Below, piece by piece: positions 12,076 through 24,526 of a stretch of DNA of 64,000 bases. Under the pieces are notes generated by a model. It saw nothing but the letters and a program-made list of their open reading frames with translations. It ran no database searches and was not told where the DNA came from. The translations under genes were made by a program, and so were the position numbers. The DNA comes from Arachis hypogaea (Eukaryota > Streptophyta > Magnoliopsida > Fabales > Fabaceae): contig NC_092039.1 of assembly GCF_003086295.3 (NCBI RefSeq), positions 94,263,061-94,327,060 of the forward strand, written 5' to 3'. Position 1 is the stretch's first letter. Each line of letters starts with the position of its first letter.

Positions 12076-13725
12076 GAAAGGTAAAAGATCTCAAGATGCA
12101 CTCTTTTTCCTGAAAAGGTTTTTTAATGAGGCGTCAAGATTGAGACTTAAGGGTACGAAAAACTCCCGCCTATATATATATATATATTCCTTTAAATAAA
12201 ATACATTTCAGATATTCCACAAATTCCCAAGACGCATTAATCTGAAGCCTTCATCGTCCGATTATAAAGCAACAGATCGACAGAAAGTGAAGAACAGATT
12301 CACTGTACGATCTCGATAGGAATGATCGATCGACAAAGGTGAAAATGCGATTCACCTAAAGATCGATCAAACCGGGACAGAAACCACCATCTACAAATCG
12401 GCAAAGATGAACACAGAATAATGCAAGAAGTTATCGAAAGTGATCCCAAAAAAGAACCTGACGAGGTCTTATGGATTGCTATATAATAACTTAAAAAGAT
12501 TGGCCGATACTAAAAAATTGGACCAAGTCAACCCAAGTTATCAGCAAATCCCTGAAAAGAGGTCTGACCAACCCTATTAAAGAGGAATTGCTATAACTTA
12601 GAAGAGATTGACCTAACGAAGTTGGTTTCCTACAAAGACAAATTGTAGAAGTAATCCTGAAAGAGACCTAATAAAGGTCCAAGAAAGAGGATTACAAAAA
12701 CAACTTAGAAGAGATCGACCTAACAAAGTCGGTCTCCTACAAAGACAAGTTGTGAAAGTAATCCCTGAAAGAGACCTAACAAAGGTCCAAGAAAGAGGAT
12801 TACAAAAACAACTTAGAAGAGATCGACCTAATGAAGTCAGTCTCCTACAAAGACAAGTTGTAGAAGTAATCCCTAAAAGAGGCCTAACAATGGTCCAAAA
12901 AATAGGATTACAAAAACAACTAAGAAGAGATCGACCTAATGAAGTCGGTCTCCTACAAAGACAAGTTGTAGAAGTAATCCCTGAAAGAGACCTAACAAAG
13001 GTCCAAGAAAGAGGATTACAAAAACAACTTAGAAGAGATCGACCTAATGAAGTTGGTCTCCTACAAAGACAAATTGTAGAAGTAATCCCTGAAAGAGACC
13101 TAACAATGGTCCAAAAAAGAGGATTACAAAAAAAACTAAGAAGAGATCGACCTAACGAAGTTGGTCTCTTACAAAGACAAGTTGTAAAAGTAATCCCTGA
13201 AAGAGACCTAACAATGGTCCAAAAAAGAGGATTACAAAAACAACTAGGAAGAGATCGACCTAACGAAGTCGGTCTCCTACAAAGATAAGTTATAAAAGTA
13301 ATCCCTTAAAGAGACCTGACAAAGGTCCGGGAAAGAGGATTACAAAAATAACTTAGAAGGGGACCAACATAAAGAAATCGGTTATGAGGCGCTAAAAATA
13401 CAAACAAAAGCGAGAAAACCGAGAAGCAAGTCGGGCCCCCCACAGTCATGGCCTCAAAAGAATCCAAGCTACAAACAATAAGTACGAAAGCAATCTAAAG
13501 AGGCCAAGCAGCAAGATTCCAACAGATACGATGTTAAAGCACAATAAAAGCATGGTATGATAAAGCTTCAAGAGGCCACCAAAATCAACCTAAGAAAGCT
13601 ACTTTTATTTTTCAAAATAAAAGTTGCCAGGCAGACAACTAAAAAGCGTCAGCAGTTAAACAAAACAATAAACAAGTTCAAAAGCCCACAAATCGGGCTA
13701 TTTACACAAATACTTAGAAAGAAGA
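12076..13725. repeat. Post-pol spacer of B with ~108-bp tandem repeats (about 12600-13345)
   Basis: After the conserved post-integrase box (12102-12131) come about seven units of 108 bp. Because 108 is a multiple of three, part of the array is open as a 36-residue protein repeat (12752-13288), which I regard as incidental. Each unit holds GACCT-aacaa-AGGTC and a GAGATCGAC...GTCGGTCTC stem. The rest (13346-13725) shows no gene. Confidence 0.78.
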
Positions 13726-14750
13726 TCAGCTAAGATCGGGAGCCTTCCCGGCAACATCAGTACGGGGAGAAGGAGGGCGAGTCTGAATAGGCACAGCATC
13801 TACAGTTCCATCATCCCGGTTTAGAATCTGGCAATCCGGATCAGACATAACGGGAGGAACCGAGGAGGTCGACACTTTGACAGAAGGCACAGGGGGAGGA
13901 TCAGCATCATCATCATCCTGGTCATCAGGGACAATCTTACCATCCCTCACGACGTTGTCCAGGCTGAAGAGAGTAAGGTCAGCCTCAGGAGCAATAATCC
14001 GAACCTGCTCCTTCAGGTTCTCGTAGGCAGCAGTTACACTACCAACAAGATGACCCTGGAGCTCGGCATAATCAGCTCAGGCATTTTCCAACTCCTCCTT
14101 CAGACGCATCCCCTCCCGATAAGATGTGACATAACTATCCTTATGTCTCAGGGCTGTATCCTCAGCCAGCCTTACAGAGGCAGCTAAAGAAAGGGAACTC
14201 GCCTTCTCATTTGTTAGATCCTTTTCCAACTTGGCCACCTTCACCTCGAGCTCCTCCTTCAAGCCATTTATCCGATCAAACTCCCGTTTGGCTTCCTCCA
14301 TAAAGGCTTTGGTGGCATGGAGAGGAAGACTTTGGGCAGTTCGATACAGGGCCGCTCCCAAGTGTGCCAACTTAATACCACTTCGAGCCACGCAATCAAA
14401 ATGCTGAAGAAGGGAGACGTCATCCATAGAAAGGGCGCCATAAGGACCGATTTGTTGATCTATAAACTCGATCGGATCAAAGTCAGGAGCGTCAAGGTTG
14501 AAAGGCTCAGTTACTTTCTGCTTCTTACTAGGAGGAGGGCCAGAAGCAACGGCCGAAGTCTGTGAAGGATCAACCTGACGAAACTGAGGAGTAAGAATTG
14601 CTTTCCTCGGCCTAGGAGAAATCGGCACAGGAGGCTTTAAAGGGACCTGAGAAGATCCCTCCCCGGCCACCTTGGCCGAGATGTTCAGAGCAGCAGTTGC
14701 CTTCGTTGCCTTTTTAAAGGCCTTCATGGGATCACTATTCTTTGACATCT
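13726..14750 (-). pseudogene. Antisense ORF of element B, second exon
   Basis: Homologous to 6923-7946 of element A. It starts after an intron acceptor (TATTTGCAG) near 14750. It encodes a basic stretch (KAFKKATKATAALN), a Pro/Ser-rich linker, a conserved FNLDAPDFDPIEFIDQQIGP block and a long coiled coil. A stop near 14077 separates the Asp-rich, Pro-rich tail (13950-13726). The matching first exon is at 28591-29382, beyond the inserted solo LTR. Function unknown; same family as the antisense ORF of A. Confidence 0.68.
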
Positions 14751-15956
14751 CTGCAAATACGAAATCAGCCACAACAAAGAGTTACAAATCCAATAAGAGG
14801 AAGAAAAGGGAAACAAGTATGAAAACAAGTCAGACAAGTACCTGATGATTGGATTTTTGACGGTATAGAATTTCACAAATGAATTCTCGTTGCAAGTATA
14901 GTTTCCAAACCAATCAAAAATCCTTTCATACAAAAGATTGTTTGTCACAAGTAACAAACCCCTAATTTTATAAACCGAAGTATTCAAACCTCGGGTCGTT
15001 CTCCCTAGAAATTACAATAAAGTGCCTTGTTATTGGTTAGAAATGTGTTTGGGGTTTTGGATAAGAAGCATGAAAAGTAAATGGCAATGAAAATAAACTA
15101 ACAACTATAAAAGGCTCTTGACAAGGTATGAAAATTAGAAGTCCTATCCTAGTTATCCTTCTAAGTTGTGATGAGAATTGTTCATTGCTACCACTTAGTT
15201 AACCCTTACTAAATAAAGGAAAGTCAAGTGGATGAATTGACTTGAGCCACAAGTCCTAGCCAACTCCCAAGGAAAGACTAGCTTTAGTGCACTCCAAACC
15301 AATTAGCAATCTCTCCAATTACCAATCAACAAAGGAATTAGATAACTCAAGTGTCACTAATTACTCTACCTAGGCCAAGAGGAACAAAACCTACACTAAA
15401 ATCCAACCAAGCATTTCATCAAACACTTGGAAGGCACAAAAGAAAAGCATAGTAATTTGACAACAAGAATAGAATCTAACAACAATTATTGCAAAGAATT
15501 AACAATAGCAATCAAGGAAATCACAATTATCATGAATTACCTCAAATTGTATTATGGAAAGAAAACAAAGGAATAACAATCTATCCAAAACAAAGTGAAG
15601 AATTACAATTATTAAAGCACATAACTAGAAAGAGGAAGAGGAGAAGATTAAGAATTGGTAAATGAAAAGTGAATCAAAGCATGAATTAAACCTAGATCTA
15701 AGAGGGAGATTAACCTAAACCTAATCCTAATTCTAGAGAGAAGTGAGAGTTTCTCTCTCTAAAACTACTTCTAAACTAAGCTATGACTAATGGTAACTAA
15801 CATCTAATGTCTTCCCCTTAAACCTTCATCCTTTTATTCCTTTCTCCTAGCAATTGGCGCCAAAAATGAGTTCAAAAACCCTCTCAAATCGCCAGGCACG
15901 TGTTGCATTAATGAAGTCATGTGCGGTCCTCGACGCGTGCGCGCACGGTACGCGTG

Positions 15957-17477
15957 TGATGAGCGGATATTTTATACGCTTTTTGGGGGTAATTTCATGT
16001 AGATTTTAGTATGTTTTAATTAATTTTTAGTAGAATATTATTAGTTTTTAGGCAAAAATCATATTTCTGGACTTCACTATGAGTTTGTGTGTTTTTCTGT
16101 GATTTCAGGTATTTTCTGGCTGAAATTGAGGGAGCTGAGCAAAAATCTGAGTTAGGCTGAAAAAGGACTGCTGATGCTGTTAGATCCTGACCTCCCTGCA
16201 CTCGAAAAGGATTTTCTGGAGCTACAGGAGTTAGAAAGTAGACATCTAGGGCTTTCCAGCAATATATAATAGTCCATACTTTGCGCGAAGATAGATGATG
16301 TAACTTGGCGTTGAACGCCAAGTACATGCTGCTGTCTGGAGTTAAACGCCAGAAAAACGTCATAATCCGGAGTTGAACGCCCAAAACACGTTATAACTTG
16401 GAGTTCAACTCCAAGAAAGGTCTCAACTCGTGAATAGCCTTAGTCCCAGCCCCAGCACACACCAAGTGGGCCCCAGAAGTGGATTTCTGCACCAATTATC
16501 TTAGTCTACTCATTTTCTGTAAACCTAGGTTACTAGTTTACTATTTAAACAACTTTTAGAGACTTATCTTGTACCTCATGACATTTTCAGATCTGAATTT
16601 TATACACTTTGACGGCATGAGTCTCTAAACTCCATTGTTGGGGGTGAGGAGCTCTGCAGCGTCTCGATGAATTAATGCAATTGTTTCTATTTCACTCAAA
16701 CGTGTGTATGGTCCGATCTAAGATGTTTATTCGCGCTTAATTGTGAAAGAGGTGATGATCCGTGACACTCATCACCTCCCTCAATCTATGAACGTGTGTC
16801 TGACAAACACCTCCGTTCTACATCAGACTGAATGAACTTCTCTTAGATTCCTTAATCAGAATCTTCGTGGTATAAGCCGGATTGATGGCGGCATTCATGA
16901 GAATCCAGAAAGTCTAAACCTTGTCTGTGGTATTCCGAGTAGGATTCTGGGATTGAATGACTGTGACGAGCTTCAAACTCCTGAAGGCTGGGCGTTAGTG
17001 ACAGACGCAAAAGAATCAATGGATTCTATTCCAACCTGATTGAGAACCGACAGATGATTAGCCGTGCTGTGACAGAGCATAGGAACGTTTTCACTGAGAG
17101 GATGGGAAGTAGCCACTGACAATGGTGACACCCTACATACAGCTTGCCGTAGACGTGCTTTACAAACAATTGAGTTAAATATTACATTGCAGAAATTCAG
17201 AGGACAAAGCATCTCCAAAACTCCAACATATTTCTCATTACTGCACAACAAGTAACGCTATTATTCTCTATTATTTTTCTAATAATTTTAAATACTTTGA
17301 CTTCTTACAATTAAATCCAAATAACCTTATTGACTTCCTAACTAAGATTAATAAAATAAACATTGATTGCTTCAAACCAATAATCTCCGTGGGATCGACC
17401 CTTACTCACGTAAGGTATTACTTGGATGACCCAGTGCACTTGCTGGTTAGTTGTGCGAATCACAAATTCGTGCACCA
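15957..17477 (+). repeat. 5' LTR of element E (1521 bp)
   Basis: Starts TGATGAGCGG and ends GTGCACCA. It carries four palindromes of the GGCGTT-N-AACGCC class at 16303-16415 and a possible TATA-like CTATTTAAA at 16541-16549. Relative to the 3' LTR it lacks about 25 nt near 16230. Confidence 0.9.
16303..16415. repeat. Four palindromes in the LTR of E
   Basis: 16303-16323 is a 10+1+10 perfect palindrome (arm ACTTGGCGTT). 16335-16353 and 16368-16382 are near-palindromes containing GGAGTT and AACGCC. 16397-16415 is perfect (CTTGGAGTTCAACTCCAAG). The last keeps full pairing although both arms differ from the first. Confidence 0.85.
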
Positions 17478-17483
17478 AGTTTT

Positions 17484-17501
17484 TGGCGCCGTTGCCGGGG
17501 A
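17484..17501 (+). other. Primer binding site of element E (tRNA-Asp)
   Basis: TGGCGCCGTTGCCGGGGA, six bases after the LTR end, complementary to the 3' end of tRNA-Asp(GUC). Confidence 0.92.
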
Positions 17502-18463
17502 TTGTTGAGTTTGGACAATTGAAGGCTTATTTTATTTCTTAGATTAGGAATAATTTATTTTTGTTGTTATAGAGTCATTAAATTTTGATAGGATAGTCTC
17601 TTTTCAAAAATTTCTTTTCAAAAAAAAATTATTTTTCTTAATTAATTGTTAATTTTTCGTGAGTCTAGTGTCTTGTTCTAAGTTTGGTGTCAATTTCATA
17701 TCTTATAATTTTTTCTAAAATTTTCGACTTGTGTTCTTTGTTCTTCATTGATCTTCAAGTTGCTCTTGTGTATTTTTCTTGATTGATCTTTAATTTTTCC
17801 TGTTCTGTGTCTTTTCTTGTTTTTCTTATACTAATCCAAAGCATTAGTCTTCTAAAAGGAATATACCCATTCAGAACAATTGTTACCTTTTCTGCCCATT
17901 TGGCTAGAATATTGGTTTATATTCTTGATAAGGGAACACCAATACTTTTGAAAATCTTTTTCAAAAATAATTTTTCTTTGATTTAATCTTGTGCCAAACT
18001 TTAAGTTTGGTGTTTTCTTGTTAATCTTTTCATAAATTTCGAAAATTTATTTTGATTTTCTAAAAATTTTAAGTTTGGTGTTCTTTCTTTTGTTCTTGGT
18101 GTTCTTGTGAATCTTCAAAGTGTTCTTGAGTTTTCTTGTGTCTTGATCTTAAAATTTTTAAGTTTGGTGTTTTCCCTCCAAAAATTTTCGAAAATAAGGA
18201 GCATTAGATCTAAAAATTTTAAGTCTTGTGCCTTTTGTGTGTTTTTCTCTTTCATCATAAAATTAAAAAAAAATATCTTTTCTAACTAATTTTAAAACTA
18301 CATTTTCGAAATTTTTTATATAAATTTCAGATTTCAATTTCAAAATTTTTCGAAAAATTTTCACAAAATATTTTTAAATTTCTTTTTATGTATTTCGTTT
18401 TTATTTATTCCACTTTTATAAAATAAATAAAATCAACATATAAATTATCTCTTGTAATCCATC
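17502..18463 (+). other. AT-rich 5' leader of element E
   Basis: Non-coding leader with long T/A runs and four copies of AAGTTTGGTGT (near 17671, 18003, 18070 and 18159). The same motif appears before the third ORF and before the 3' LTR. It contains no substantial ORF. Confidence 0.7.
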
Positions 18464-21400
18464 ATGGAAGCAAGTAGGAATGAACAGTCCAAGAGGACTC
18501 TGGGGTCATATGCTAACCCCACTACTGCTTCATATGGGAGTAGTATCTGTATACCCTCCATTGGAGTTAGTAGCTTTGAGCTGAATCCTCAGCTCATTAT
18601 CATGGTGCAGCAAAACTGCCAGTATTCTGGTCTTCCACATGAAGAACCTACAGAGTTTCTGGCACAATTTCTGCAAATTGCTGATACAGTACATGATAAG
18701 GAAGTAGATCAGGATGTCTACAGATTATTACTGTTTCCATTTGCTGTAAAAGATCAAGCTAAGAGGTGGTTAAATAACCAGCCTAAGAACATCATAAAAA
18801 CATGGAAACAGCTGTCAGAAAAATTCCTGAATCACTATTTCCCTCCAAAACGGATGACACAGCTAAGGCTAAGCATCCAAGGCTTCAAACAAGGAGATAA
18901 TGAATCCCGTTATGATGCCTGGGAGAGATACAGAGAGATGCTAAGAAAGTGCCCCTCTGAAATGTTTTCAGAGTGGGTGCAATTAGACATCTTCTACTAT
19001 GGGCTTACAGAAAAAGCTCAGATTTCTCTAGACCACTCAGCTGGTGGATCTATACATATGAGAAAAACAATTGAAGAAGCTCAAGAGCTTATTGATACAG
19101 TTGCCAGAAATCAACATCTGTACCTAAGCAGTGAATCTTCCATGCAAGAAGAAGCTAAAACAGTAACTGCAGAACTCAGTCCGGTGGATCAGGCTAATGA
19201 ATTTAATTAGCAGTTAGACTTTCTAACTCAGCAGCTAGCCGAATTCAAGGAATTATTACAGGAAACAAGAATGGCTAACAGGAATATGGAAGTGCAATTG
19301 AAGCAGACAGAAAAGCAACTGTCAAAACAAATAGCAGAAGAATGCCAAGCAGTTCAATTAAGAAGTGGGAAAACATTAAATACCTCACTTCAAAGCAGCA
19401 GGAAGCTAAGAAATGAACAAATGTCTACTCAAAATCCCTCTGAGGACAATCAGAGCCAGAGAGGAATAATGCTAGCGCTGAACGCCCAGACCATGCTCAT
19501 TCCTGGCGTTCAACGCCAAAAACAAGCATGAATCCGGCGTTAAACGCCCAAAGGGAACATGGTTCTGGCATTCAGACGCCAGTGACAAATGAGGAGTTGG
19601 CGTTTAACGCCACTCCAGCTTCCACCCCTGGCATTCAAACGCCAGTGGGAAATCAGTCACATACAAGTGCTGATAACAACCCTTCTAAAAATGCTTCCCA
19701 ACCCACTTCTGTAGGTAATAAACCTGCAGCAACTAAGGTTGAGGAATACAAAGCCAAAATGCCTTATCCTCAAAAACTCCGCCAAGCGGAACAGGATAAG
19801 CAATTTGCTCGCTTTGCAGACTATCTCAGGACTCTTGAAATAAAGATTCCGTTTGCAGAAGCACTTGAGCAAATACCCTCTTATGCTAAGTTCATGAAAG
19901 AGATCTTAAGTCATAAGAAGGATTGGAGGGAAACTGAAAAAGTTTACCTCACTGAAGAATGCAGTGCAGTCATTCTGGAAAGCTTACCTGAGAAGCTTAA
20001 AGATCCTGGGAGCTTTATGATACCATGCACATTAGAGGGTACTTGTACCAAGCAAGCTTTATGTGATCTTGGGGCAAGTATCAATCTAATACCTGCATCT
20101 ACTATCAGAAAGCTTGGTTTGACTGAAGAAATCAAACCAACCAGGATATGTCTTCAACTTGCTGATGGCTCCATTAAATACCCATCAGGCGTGATTGAAG
20201 ACATGATTGTCAAGGTTGGGCCATTTGCCTTTCCTACTGACTTTGTGGTGCTGGAAATGGAGGAGCACAAGAGTGCAACTCTCATTCTAGGAAGACCTTT
20301 CCTAGCAACTGGCCGAACCCTCATTGATGTCCAAAAAGGGGAAGTAACCTTGAGAGTCAATGAGGAGGAGTTTAAGTTGAATGTTGTCAAAGCCATGCAA
20401 CATCCAGACACCCCAAATGACTGCATGAGTGTTGATATTATTGACTCTCTGGTAAGAGAGGTCAATATGGCTGAGAGTCTCGAATCAGAGCTAGAAGACA
20501 TCTTTAAAGATGTTCAGCCTGATTTGGAGGAATCAGAGAAGATAATAGAACCTCTGAAAATCCCTCAAGAAGAAGAGAAACCTCCAAAACCCGAACTCAA
20601 ACCATTACCACCATCCCTGAAATATGAATTTCTGGGAGAAGGTGATACCTTTCCTATAATTATAAGCTCTACCTTAGAGCCACAGGAAGAGGAAGCACTA
20701 ATTCAAGTGCTAAGGACACACAAGACAGCTCTTGGGTGGTCCATCAGTGATCTTAAGGGCATTAGCCCAGCCAGATGCATGCACAAGATCTTACTGGAAG
20801 ATGACGCCAAGCCAGTGGTTCAACCACAAAGGCGGCTGAATCCAGCTATGAAAGAAGTGGTGCAGAAAGAGGTCACTAAATTACTAGAGGCTGGGATTAT
20901 TTATCCTATTTCTGACAGCCCCTGGGTGAGCCCTGTCCAAGTTGTCCCTAAGAAGGGTGGCATGACAGTGATTCATAATGAAAAAAATGAACTGGTTCCT
21001 ACAAGAACAGTTACAGGGTGGCGTATGTGTATTGATTATAGAAGGCTCAATACAGCCACCAGAAAGGATCATTTTCCTTTACCATTCATAGACCAAATGC
21101 TAGAAAGACTAGCAGGTCATGAATACTACTGCTTCCTGGATGGATATTCAGGTTATAATCAAATTGCAGTAGATCCCCAGGATCAAGAGAAAACGGCATT
21201 CACATGTCCATCTGGAGTATTTGCATACAGAAGAATGCCATTTGGCTTATGCAATGTACCTGCAACCTTTCAGAGGTGCATGCTCTCAATTTTCTCTGAT
21301 ATGGTGGAAAAATTCCTGGAAGTCTTCATGGATGACTTTTCAGTATTTGGAGACTCATTCAGCTCCTGCCTTAACCATTTAGCACTTGTTCTGAAAAGAT

Positions 21401-23482
21401 GCCAAGAGACTAACCTGGTTTTAAACTGGGAAAAATGTCACTTTATGGTGACTGAAGGAATTGTCCTTGGGCACAAAATTTCGAACAAGGGAATAGAGGT
21501 GGATCAAGCTAAGGTAGAAGTAATTGAAAAATTACCACCACCTGCCAATGTTAAGGCAATCAGAAGCTTTCTGGGGCATGCAGGATTCTATAGGAGGTTT
21601 ATAAAGGATTTTTCAAAAATCGCCAAACCTCTAAGCAACCTGCTAGCTGCTGACACGCCATTTATCTTTGATAAAGAGTGTCTGCAGGCTTTTGAAACTC
21701 TGAAAGCTAAATTGGTCACAGCACCAATCATCTCTGCACCAGACTGGACATTACCATTTGAATTGATGTGTGATGCCAGTGACCATGCCATTGGTGCAGT
21801 GTTGGGACAAAGGCATGACAAGCTCCTGCACGTCATTTACTATGCCAGCCGTGTTTTAAATGACGCACAGAAGAATTACACAACCACAGAAAAAGAGCTA
21901 CTTGCAGTGGTTTACGCCATTGACAAATTCAGATCCTATTTAGTAGGATCAAAAGTGATTGTGTACACTGATCATGCTGCTCTTAAATATCTACTCACAA
22001 AGCAGGATTCAAAACCCAGACTCATCAGATGGGTGTTGCTTCTGCAAGAGTTTGATATAGAAATAAGAGACAGAAAAGGGATAGAGAATCAAGTAGCAGA
22101 TCACCTGTCCCGAATAGAACCAGTGGAAGGGGCGTCCCTCCCTCTCACTGAGATCTCTGAAACCTTTTCGGATGAGCAACTGTTTGCCATCCAGGAAGTG
22201 CCATAGTTTGCAGACATTGCAAACTACAAGGCAGTGAGATTCATACCCAAAGAGTACAGTAGGGTGCAATCAAAGAAATTAATCACAGATGCAAAGTACT
22301 ATCTTTGGGATGAACCATATCTCTTCAAGAGATGTGCAGACGGAGTAATCCGTAGATGTGTGCCTAAGGAAGAAGCGCAAAAGATTTTATGGCACTGCCA
22401 TGGATCACAATATGGAGGACATTTTGGAAGTGAGCGAACAGCCACAAGAGTCCTCCAAAGTGGCTTCTACTGGCCCACTCTCTATAAAGATTCCCGAGCA
22501 TTTGTGCTTAATTGTGACAGTTGCCAAAGATCAGGCAACCTACCCCACAGTTATGCCATGCCTCAACAAGGGATATTGGAGATTGAGTTGTTTGATGTAT
22601 GGGGCATTGACTTCATGGGACCTCTCCCACCATCATACTCAAACACTTATATTCTGGTGGCAGTGGATTATGTATCCAAATGGGTGGAGGCTATTGCAAC
22701 ACCCACTAATGACACTAAAACAGTGTTAAAATTCCTCCAGAAACATATCTTCAGCAGATTTGGTATCCCTAGAGTATTAATCAGTGATGGGGGCACTCAT
22801 TTCTGCAATAAACAGCTTTACTCTGCTCTGGTACGTTATGGAGTTAGCCACAGGGTAGCTACTCCATATCACCCACAAACTAATGGGCAAGCTGAAGTCT
22901 CAAATAGAGAACTCAAAAGAATCCTGGAACGGACTGTAATTAACCGTAGAAAGGATTGGGCAAGAAGCTTGGATGATGCTCTGTGGGCATACAGAACAGC
23001 ATTTAAGACCCCTATAGGGACCTCTCCATACCAGCTTGTGTATGGAAAGGCATGTCACTTGCCAGTGGAACTGGAACACAAGGCCTACTGGGCAACCAGA
23101 TTCCTAAACCTTGATGCCAAGTTAGCTGGAGAAAAACGATTGCTCCAGTTAAATGAGCTAGAGGAATTTAGACTCAATGCTTTCGAGAATGCAAAAATTT
23201 ACAAGGAGAAAGCAAAAAGATGGCATGATAAGAAATTGTCATCCAGAGTCTTTAAACCAGGGCAGAAAGTTCTGCTATTCAATTCTAGGCTCAAATTATT
23301 CCCTGGGAAATTAAAATCCTGGTGGAGAGGTCCATATATGATTACAAGTGTATCACCATATGGATAGGTAGAGCTTCAGGATAATGAATCTAACAAAAGG
23401 TTCATTGTTAATGGACAGAGAGTTAAAACATTATCTTGAAGGCAACTTCGAGCAAGAATGCTCAAAACTGAGACTTGATTAG
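18464..23482 (+). pseudogene. gag-pol polyprotein of element E (interrupted)
   Basis: The frame opens at the ATG at 18464 (MEASRNEQSKRTLGS). Gag is readable to a TAG at 19208-19210 where F has Gln. A one-base deletion near 19456 shifts the frame. The main open part, 19528-22206, holds the protease (LCDLGASINLIP near 20070), reverse transcriptase (FLDGYSGYNQIA near 21135, FMDDFSVFG near 21330) and RNase H ([14 protein letters not shown] near 21768). A TAG at 22204 replaces Trp. Integrase continues at 22234-23367, with an HHCC zinc-binding half, [15 protein letters not shown] and [11 protein letters not shown]. It stops at a TAG where F has Tyr, and a further frameshift precedes the ancestral stop near 23482. 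It encoded capsid, protease, RT, RNase H and integrase; this copy is dead. Confidence 0.88.
19471..19645. repeat. Palindrome cluster in the gag-protease linker of E
   Basis: Six GGCGTT-N-AACGCC-type units in 175 nt, some degenerate (for example GGCATTCAGACGCC). They fall in different reading registers of the polyprotein, so the conserved property is the nucleic acid symmetry, not a peptide. Confidence 0.82.
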
Positions 23483-23663
23483 AGCTCAGTGGTAGTCTAG
23501 CTAAAGACAATAAAGAAGCGCTTGCTGGAAGGCAACCCAGCCATTTACAAAGTTTATTTACTAATTAAATAAATTTTCTTTTTTTACAGGTATGAGTCCA
23601 AGTATCTTCAAAGGTGAAATAGCAATTGGTTGAAGTCACAGAGTTACAGGGAAATTTGGAAGC

Positions 23664-23966
23664 TCACTGGCGTGAAAAAGCCAGTAAGAAACACTTTGGG
23701 CGTTGAACGCCCAAAAGAAGCACCCACTGGGCGTTTAACGCCAGTAAGGGTAGCCATCTGGGCGTTAAATGCCAGAAAGAAGCACCTTCTGGGCGTTTAA
23801 CGCCAATCTGCTAGCATCCTGGGCGTTCAGAAAAACGCCCAGTGACAAAGGACTTCCTGGCGTTCAACGCCGAAAGAAGCATCAGCTGGGCGTTGAACGC
23901 CCAGGAGAAGCAACAATTGGGCGTTAAACGCCCAAAACATGCATTGTTTGGGCGTTTAACGCCAGG
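23664..23966. repeat. Regular palindrome array after pol in element E (10 units)
   Basis: Ten units spaced about 30 nt, each with core GGGCGTT-N-AACGCC(C) and linkers such as AAAGAAGCA. The central base varies (G, T, A, C). One unit has a 9-bp stem with a six-base loop (GGCGTT-cagaaa-AACGCC core). The array ends about 560 nt before the third ORF. Confidence 0.88.
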
Positions 23967-24452
23967 ATGGTGGGAGGAGGTAAAAATTCGTTTTTAATCC
24001 TAATTTTTCAAAATTTTTATGTTTCAATTCATGATTTCTTACATAAACATGTTCCAAATCGTCATCCATCATATCAAGTTAGTTTTCTAAAAACCCTGAT
24101 TTCTAAAAATCCATGTTTCAAAAATTTTTAAATATATCTTAACCCAAAGAAACAAATGGCTTTCCAATCCGATCCAACTCTTGTAACTTTGTTTTCAAAA
24201 CTCAATTATATTTTTAAATCTTTTTCAAAATTAAAATTTCAGATCTATCTTTTATTTATTAGTTAAATCTTTTTTTTTAAATACTATATCTTTTTCTTAT
24301 CATATCTATCTTTTACAAATCGTATCTTATATCTTATCTTTTTCCTTTTTTCGAAAATTACCCACCCCCTCCCTATATTGTGAATTCGGCGCCCCCCCTC
24401 CTCATCACCTTCAAACACTTGCTCTCCTCCTATCCCTCTTATTTCTTCTCTT

Positions 24453-24470
24453 TTGCTTGAGGACAAGCAA
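24453..24470 (+). promoter_or_regulatory. Hairpin motif before the third ORF of E
   Basis: TTGCTTGAGGACAAGCAA has 7-bp arms (TTGCTTG/CAAGCAA) and loop AGGA. It is followed at 24477-24487 by AAGTTTGGTGT. The same pair recurs just before the 3' LTR at 26635-26669. Role unknown. Confidence 0.6.
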
Positions 24471-24526
24471 AGCTCTAAGTTTGGTGTGTTTTATCCGTGA
24501 TCACAAAAACATACCCACTAAAGATC

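Noticed and set aside
12752..13288. Repeat protein of 178 aa
   Set aside because: It is the 108-bp tandem repeat read through; 108 is divisible by three, and stops appear in the homologous A array.
17484..17501. tRNA-Asp gene
   Set aside because: Only the 18 nt complementary to the tRNA 3' end are present at each LTR boundary; these are primer sites.
19657..20501. Minus-strand ORFs inside gag-pol of E (and the same in F)
   Set aside because: Shadows of the sense coding sequence; present only because E and F are near-identical.
23664..23966. CRISPR array (regular ~30-nt palindromic repeats)
   Set aside because: Plant retrotransposon context, no unique spacers of constant size, no cas genes; the linkers are themselves similar.
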